This document shows positions 57,960 through 64,000 of a DNA stretch of 64,000 bases, piece after piece. A program made the position numbers and the translations under genes. The stretch is from Balamuthia mandrillaris. Taxonomy: Eukaryota > Discosea > Longamoebia > Balamuthiidae. Where the stretch lies: the NCBI GenBank assembly GCA_031835245.1, contig JAVKOQ010000009.1, positions 248,001 through 312,000 of the forward strand, written 5' to 3'. The notes under the pieces were generated by a model. That model searched no databases. It saw only the letters and a program-made list of their open reading frames with translations, and had not been told where the DNA came from. Every line of letters starts with the position of its first letter. The stretch's first letter is position 1.

Positions 57960-58667
57960 CTCTCTTAGGTTCTTTTCTTTGGCTGTTAGGCTAACCTTTC
58001 CACTTACAGACACAAGCGAAGAGAAGAGGGCAGACAATGGCAGCGACCTTCCTCTCGCCTTGGGCCTCGGTCTGGGTCTGCCTTTGTTGTTGATCTTGGT
58101 GGTCGCCATCGTGGCGGCAGTGCTGCTGAGACGAAGGACCATGGAGAAACGGAGTAGAATGCAGAAAGACTTGGAGGAAGGAGGAGAGAGCATGTACCAA
58201 CGCAATCCCATCAAACCAAGCAAGCAATCAAACCGCGCAAGATATGGAAGTGGAGAAGAAAGAGGAATGGGCTTCAATTGGAACATTCAGTTCTCTGAGT
58301 TGACGTTCGGCGAAGAGATTGGGCGAGGGTAGGCAAATGCAGCGTTGCTCTCATTTTTTTTTCTCTTGTACTTTCAGTGTCTCTGTCTTGTTGTGTCTTC
58401 TTTCTTCTCGTTTCTTATTATTTTCTCGTTTCAGAGGGTTTGGAGTGGTGATGAAAGGGAAGTGGAGAGGAACACCCGTGGCTATAAAACAGGTTCGGTG
58501 GCTATTCCCTTCTCTATTCAACTGCTATTTGCGAGCATTAACATTAACACGAATGCAGATCCTTGCGAAACACAATGATGAGCTGGAGCAGATGAGAAGC
58601 GAGATGGAAATCATGCAGTATGTTTGTTTCTATTCTGTCCTTTTTCTTCTACCATAACATCTCTCTG

Positions 58668-58722
<55 letters not shown>

Positions 58723-59603
58723 CTCGCTCTAACAGAAACCTGCGTCCTCACGGAAATGTGCTGCTCTTGTTGGGAGTGTGCGAGGACCACCTGCACAATC
58801 ACTACGTGGTCACGGAGTTCATGGCCAAAGGAGACTTGAGGCATTTCCTCATGTCCGAGGAAGGGGAGGCCATGGTGAACTACCAGATGATGGTGCAAAT
58901 GGCGAGGGAGATCGCGGTGGGCATGTCCCATCTCCATTCGGAGGGAATCATTCATCGTGACTTGGCTGCTCGCAACTTGTTGCTCACTGAAGAGCTCACC
59001 ATCAAAATCAGTGGTACCTTTATTGCTCTGTTTGCTTTCTCTGGCTGTCTTTTTTTTTTGTTGCTCATTATGTCATGATGAGACTTTGGATTGTCGCGGC
59101 TGAAGAGGGACACGGAGACAGAAGAACAAACGACCAAGTCTGAAGTGGGTCCTTTGAAATGGTCACGCATCTCTTCAAACCTTATTTTGCGTTGCCGTTG
59201 TCTTATTGTGCTCTTTGTCTCATTGTCTCTGTAGGATGGCGCCGGAGAGCATCTCCCAACAGATGTACTCCCAAAAGTCGGATGTGTGGAGCTATGGGGT
59301 GGTCTTGTGGGAGATCGTCAACTTTGGAGAGGAGCCCTATCCCCACCTCTCCCTTGTGCAAGCCGCTCTCGCCGTCGTTGATCAGAGTACGTCCTCACGG
59401 TTTTTTGTTGGTTCGTTCGCTGTTGCTGAGACGGCTTTGCTATTTTGTCCTTTTTTTTTTGGTCAAAAGGAGTGACGCCCGAGATCCCGGAGGACATTCC
59501 AGAGGTGCTGCAAGGCATCATGAAGGCATGCTGGCAGTACGACCCCAAGGACCGCCCCACCATGGACGACATCGTCGCTATGCTATCTCCTCCCTCCAAA
59601 TGA
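56607..59603 (+). CDS. Receptor tyrosine kinase, copy B
   Basis: Nine exons parallel to copy A: 56607-57429, 57500-57841, 58010-58328, 58435-58492, 58559-58617, 58736-59013, 59083-59161, 59235-59386, 59470-59603. Signal peptide, ThuA-like ectodomain ([11 protein letters not shown]), a HYR-like domain shortened by about a dozen residues near its start, membrane helix, MYQRNPIKP juxtamembrane motif and an intact tyrosine kinase ([21 protein letters not shown]). Kinase exons 6-9 and some introns between them are almost identical to copy A in DNA, while the ectodomain has diverged clearly, indicating recent conversion of the kinase half. In intron 7 the donor is GTCACG instead of GTACGC. The upstream ATG at 56607 is used because the signal peptide starts there, although Met at 56628 is also possible. 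Confidence 0.9.
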
Positions 59604-59801
59604 GCACGAGCAAGTTTTCTCCTCGTAGCATTCACGCCAATAAACTGTAGTACTGTTCTCTCATTGAAGCACGTGAGCGTTATTCATTCTTTATTACCTC
59701 TCGAGCGTGCGGCAACGGACAGTTATTTCGAGCACAGCTCGCTTTTGTTCATTCACGACACGCGGGGGTCAACGGGTAAGAAAAAACAAAACGAAGTGGA
59801 A

Positions 59802-61866
59802 ATGGCAACGGGTCATGCAGTACGTATTCTTGTGGTGGTCTTATTTCTTGTTCTTCAATGGTGCAAGGTCAGCGAAGGGCAAAGGATTGGGCTGCTGACC
59901 ACCGAGGTGGATATGCGCTACAGAGCGGACGTACAATTGCGTTTGAACGAAACTGGCCGGTTCGAGAGTGTGAGCTTCTTGAACGAGAGCGCCACTCCCA
60001 CGTTGGAAGAGCTCGTGCAAAACTTCGAGGCCCTCCTCGTTTGGTCTGGTATTCTCCAGGAGCCGTCAGATTTCATTACCATCAACATGCAGCCCTTCCC
60101 AGAGCCGGAGGTGTGGGGAGACCTGCTGCAAGGGTTCGTGGAGCAAGGAGGGGGCGTGGTGCTGGCCGTGGCTGGTTTCAGCGGAGAGCACGCCCTCAAA
60201 GGAGCCTTTGCCTCAAATTCCTCCGTCATCTTGCCCCAGTCTGACCACGAAATCACCATCACTGAGAGCGGAGGCACTGGTCATAAGGAAATTGGGGTGT
60301 ACCTGCCGGAGCACCCCACCATGCACGACATCACTTCCTTTCGGACCACAGGAATTGCCGTTCGCACGAACATGTTGCCCAGTCAGGTGAAGAGGATGGC
60401 GGAAGGGTCCTACGCGGTGGCTGCCTTTGACGATGGGGTCCTGCTGATGGCTGTTCGCGATGAAATCGGCCCCAACAAGACCAACCGCGTGGACCTCAAC
60501 TTCCATCCTGTCTCTAGAAGAACCAGTACTGATTATGATGCACCAGGCCGTCGAGCAGGGGGTTGGGAAAGGAGCACACAAGGAGCAGAGTTGATGGCCA
60601 ATGCTTTGTATTACTCCATGAGTGGTGCGGAGCCTTCCCCTTCACTCATATCTTTCCGCTTTCCTCACCCGAACAACAAAACAAAAACAGGGTGTGGGTC
60701 GTTTGCTCCTCAACCCCTCACCATCATCACATGCAGCGAGGGCATGAGCGAAAACATCACCGTGGAGCAAGGAATGACCGTAGAAGCGGAGAGGGAAATG
60801 GCAGTGCTGGATTTCAGCAACTCCTCTTCCCTCCATGTGGTGGGCACTTGCCATGGTCCCATCAACATCACCCAAAGCCCAGCAGCGGGCACCCTCCTGG
60901 CTGTTGGTCTGCACAACATCACAGTGCAGGTGGAGGATGCCCTTGGCAGTTTGGTCCAATGCACCACCACCTTCAACTTCACCCTCATCACCGTGGATCC
61001 CGCCAGCAGTGAGGAGGAGGGCAGTTCAAGCAAGAGCAGCGCCAGTGGCAGTGAAAGTGATGCCACAGGTGGTGGTTTATCCTTCGCTTATTTTTCTCCG
61101 TTCTTCCGCAGCTTCTCCTTCTGGATTTTCTTCTTCTCCTTCTTCATTCTTTTGCTTTTTAGTTTGGTTTTGTTCTCATCTTCTTCTTCCAACACCGCTC
61201 ACCTTCTTCTTCTCTTTCCGGCTATATTGAAGATGCCGCTGAACGTGAGTCGGACACCAGCAGTGACAGCAACCTCCCCCTCATCCTAGGCCTCACTATC
61301 GGTCTGCTGTTCTTGGCTATCTTGGTGGCTGCCATCGTGGTGGCTGTTCTGCTGAGAAGGAGACAGAGCAAGGCGAAGAAGACGAGAAGAATGCAGAAGG
61401 ACTTGGAAGACGGCACAGAGAACATGTACCAACGAAATCCCATACAACCAAGAAAGAAGCTTCAAACGGGAGGTTTCGCAGAGCATGGTGAAAGAGGGAT
61501 GGGTTTCAGTTGGAACATTCAGTTTTCCGAGTTGACTCTTGGCGAAGAGATTGGACGGGGGTATTATTTCCGTTTTCTGTTCTTGTCGATTTGTTTGTTT
61601 GTTCTTAGCTTACACTGTTCCCTATTGATGGGGTTATGCTGCTTTGTTTTGTGTTTTTTTGTTTGCTCACAGAGGGTTTGGAGTGGTGATGAAAGGAAAA
61701 TGGCGAGGAACGGCTGTGGCCATCAAACAAGTTTGTTCTCATTCCTCCCTCCATTCTTCTTTTTGTCTTTTCTCCTCTTGATTCTGTGTTGTGGTGAGCA
61801 CCTCCTCCAATGCTGACACCAATGCAGATTCTTGCGAAACACAACAATGAGTTGCAAAAATGGTAG
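59802..61866 (+). pseudogene. Receptor tyrosine kinase copy C, truncated in the kinase domain
   Basis: Five exons remain: 59802-60624, 60691-61068, 61233-61560, 61673-61730, 61828-61866. Signal peptide, ThuA-like ectodomain, HYR-like domain (almost identical to copy A), membrane helix, juxtamembrane MYQRNPIQP, glycine loop and VAIKQ are intact. Exon 5 departs from copies A and B after about nine codons and stops 13 codons in. The catalytic loop, DFG and the whole C-lobe are missing. The frame is otherwise open with good splice sites, so it may still make a kinase-dead membrane receptor. The break coincides with the start of short direct repeats and the Mutator-like transposon, so transposon insertion or a linked rearrangement probably removed the rest. 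Confidence 0.85.
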
Positions 61867-61868
61867 AT

Positions 61869-61940
61869 ATCCCACCCCACGACCATAAACTTCCCACCCC
61901 ACCGATAAAAATTCCACCCCTCAGGTAAAAGTCCCAACCT
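61869..61940 (+). repeat. Short direct repeats at the receptor/transposon junction
   Basis: Units beginning TTCCCACCCC or TTCCACCCC recur every 20-22 bp at 61869, 61891, 61912 and 61931, each followed by a short A-rich tail (CATAAAC, GATAAAAA, GGTAAAAG). Confidence 0.7.
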
Positions 61941-62006
61941 ATTAGGGTGACATGAATTATGAGTAACTCTATCGTTACATTGCTACTGTGTTTCTCTTTG
62001 CTTGGC

Positions 62007-62083
62007 GAGAGGAATAACCGTTGTAAAAGAAACTGTCAGGAATTGAAAGCATGCTGTATCCTTGGTCAACGGTTATTCCTCTC
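62007..62083. repeat. 17-bp perfect inverted repeat
   Basis: GAGAGGAATAACCGTTG at 62007-62023 and its exact complement CAACGGTTATTCCTCTC at 62067-62083, with a 43-bp loop. Confidence 0.8.
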
Positions 62084-62278
62084 ACCATTCTTGCCCGCCA
62101 TACTTTTCTTTTTGTTCCCGCCTTTTTTTTCAATAACGTTACCGTTACTTTTTCTTGGGTTGTAACAAGGTCTTCTTCTTTAACTTTTTTCTTTCAACTA
62201 GAAACAGCTACACACAACCATCACACACCTTTTTTGTTTGTTTGGCTTTTTGTTTTTTCCTTTTTTTTTTTTCTCATT

Positions 62279-64000
62279 ATGGAAGCGAAGAAAAAAAGAT
62301 TTGCCGAGATTTACGGGTGGATTTTTGAACGAAAGGTTCCATTGCAGCAGCTTTCACGGTTGTACAATGGTGGAGAGGATGCTCCGACCTTTTATCGAGT
62401 CCAATGGAGATCAACTCGTGGGCTTACAAAGCGAACAGGAGTGAAGGTGCTTAGTAATCCGCGGACCACCCTTGAAGGAGTGAAAGTGTTGGTGGCGCCT
62501 AAAGTCAAGAAGGTGAAGAATGGGGTCCTTGAGGTTGCACTCAGCGAGAATCTTCACTGCTCTGGCGGCTTTGCCTGTGCTCCTCCTGCAAGAGGAAAGA
62601 AGAACAAAAAACTAAAGGACTGTGAAGTACAAAGCCGTTGGGTGGTGTTTAGAGATGAGCTAAACACGGCCTACATCTACATCCAGAAGGAAGCCCAAAG
62701 CCACGGACCTGGGTTTTGCGCGCCTTCCGCTTTGCCTATGACACCTGCGCTTCGGCAGTGGCTCCGCCAGATGGATGGGCAAGGAACAAAAGAAGACGGA
62801 ATGAATGGGAGAGGAGGAGCAATGACGGCGCACGAGCTGCAACGAATGTTGCTGGGGGGCGCTTGTGAGCTGGTCAAGGATGCTCGGGATGTACCCACTG
62901 TGCAGGAGATTGCCACTGTAATCCACAACGGAAGGAAAAAACTGCGAATCGGCAAGAAAGGGCAAACCAGAGCAGAAGCCCTCCAAGAGGCCTTGAATCG
63001 GCCAGAACTGGCTTCTACTATCCTTTTCCCACCTTTGGAGAGCCGTGAAACGTACATCCTTGATCGCACGGCGGCCCGTCGGCCATGGATGATTTTTCTG
63101 ATCGCGCCTTATGCAGTCACTGTGCTTCAGCGATGGGGTAAGGATGTAGTCGGCCTGGACAGCATCTACAAGCTATCCAAGTCACATCACCCCGTTTGGG
63201 CACTGGTGGTGCTAGATGACTTGGGACGGAGCTGGCCTGTTGCCTTCGCTGTTGCTAGCAAGGAACGAGCAGCAGTTGTGCGCTTTTTCCTTTCGTCTGT
63301 TCGTCACTTTTTTGAGACACAGACGACAACGATCTACTCCCCAAAACCTACGTGGCAACCCTTCGTAATGATCGACAAAGACAAGGTGGAGCGTAACGGG
63401 GCGACAAGTGCTGGCTTTCAGGTGGTGTTGTGTGACTTTCATGCACAACAACTGTGGAGAAAAAAGTTGCGCAGTATGGTTTGTTCTCTCTCTTTCATGC
63501 ATCTGCTCTCTCCCTCTCGTTGTTGCTCATACAAGTAGAAACTAACAATAATACCAAACAACAAGGGAAGGATGATGGAAGTGTATTGGGTTTGTTAAAA
63601 AGACTGCAACATGCCATGACAGAAGATGCAGAGGAAGAAGCAACAAAAGTGTTGAAGAACTATTGCCAAAAAAAGAGGATTACCCGTTTTTGGCAGTACT
63701 TTGACAAGAACTGGCTTTCTCCTCCATGGGCATCAACGTGGAAAAGCATTGATCGTCCTGGGTACCGAGAGGGCTTGTGGAATACCAACAATGCAACAGA
63801 GACGATCTTTCGTAGCATTCTTCGTGATTTCCACTGCAAAGGCACCAAAGGGGATCACAACTTGGTCTTAACGCTAGCAGACAATGTGTTTCGCCGCTAC
63901 AATGTGGAGCTCAACCGCATCGATGTACTACAGCAACGCCCAAGCCTTGGTGTTTGCCGGCTTTGGAGGAGATATCAAGAGGGATTGCGGCTGGCACAGC
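62279..64000 (+). mobile_element. Mutator-like (MULE) transposase gene, 3' end outside window
   Basis: Two exons are visible: 62279-63473 and 63566 to the window end, with the frame still open. Residues about 275-390 carry the MULE transposase core: GLDSIYKLSKSHHPVWALVVLD, PVAFAVASKE, PFVMIDKDKVERNGAT and VLCDFHAQQLWRKK, matching the D-D-E/H layout of MULE transposases. Exon 2 has WKSIDRPGYREGLWNTNNATET, the family's terminal region. The uninterrupted frame suggests a recently active element or a domesticated gene. The upstream region has repeats typical of element ends, and insertion beside receptor kinase copy C explains that gene's truncation. The intron donor GTATGG was chosen because it joins KKLR to RKDD in frame. 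Confidence 0.85.

Larger units (their letters stand above)
61867..62278. other. Transposon-proximal non-coding region
   Basis: Contains about 3.5 direct repeats of 20-22 bp (61869-61940, core TTCCCACCCCACCGATAAAA with variants) and a perfect 17-bp inverted repeat (62007-62023 and 62067-62083, GAGAGGAATAACCGTTG). It then becomes a T-rich leader up to the transposase ATG. These are likely the subterminal sequences of the Mutator-like element; the outer end was not defined because the partner terminus lies outside the window. Confidence 0.5.

Noticed and set aside
59664-59801. Upstream Met at 59664 as the start of receptor kinase copy C
   Set aside because: The Met at 59802 begins a typical signal peptide that aligns with copies A and B; the upstream extension would bury it.

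Overview
This window is nuclear DNA of an intron-rich unicellular eukaryote, most probably an amoebozoan (a free-living amoeba in the Acanthamoeba/Balamuthia direction; this is inference). The reasons are a kinase with a C-terminal SH2 domain (the SHK layout of Dictyostelium), a DEP/cNMP/GRAM/cNMP tail like Dictyostelium GbpC/GbpD, receptor kinases with true tyrosine-kinase motifs, RasGEFs, and F-box proteins with GCPW-type ankyrin repeats. Genes are tightly packed on both strands. Introns are short (about 50-250 bp), GT-AG, and extremely pyrimidine-rich on the sense strand, often as CT, TTC or TTTC microsatellites. Most exon joins below were worked out by hand from reading frame, splice signals and protein-family alignment.

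Layout. 0-8.2 kb: edge of a minus-strand ORF, a 4-coumarate-type acyl-CoA ligase, a PH/coiled-coil protein and an aquaporin with altered selectivity residues. 8.6-23.4 kb: a cluster of F-box genes. It holds two tandem paralogues with the unusual order ankyrin repeats - F-box - Rab-like G domain, an intronless F-box/GCPW-ankyrin gene between them, and an F-box gene that runs into a muniscin-like mu-homology domain. A MORN-repeat protein, a small lysine-rich protein and a further F-box gene follow. 23.7-37 kb: RasGEF, SRP14, an ERG2/sigma-1-type sterol isomerase, a LIM protein, a SPATA20/YyaL homologue and an SH2-bearing SHK-like pseudokinase. 37-50.8 kb: ORC3, a CaM-kinase-like kinase, a mitochondrial peroxiredoxin-5, a Ste20 kinase fused to a cyclic-nucleotide-sensing tail, and a second F-box/GCPW gene. 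51-64 kb: an ATAD1/Msp1 AAA ATPase, then three tandem receptor tyrosine kinases. The third is cut off inside the kinase domain beside a Mutator-like transposon that runs off the window end.

The most notable points are (1) the ankyrin-F-box-GTPase gene pair, whose G domains have lost switch and base-recognition residues and end in a basic/phenylalanine tail instead of a prenylation cysteine; (2) the F-box/mu-homology fusion; (3) the Ste20-DEP-cNMP-GRAM-cNMP kinase; (4) the SHK pseudokinase; (5) a shared promoter code, with the palindrome TGTCGACA upstream of at least five genes and an 18-bp CCAAT module followed at identical spacing by a CRE-like site at two promoters; and (6) the mosaic receptor-kinase array, with a 94-bp fragment of its ectodomain stranded 17 kb away.
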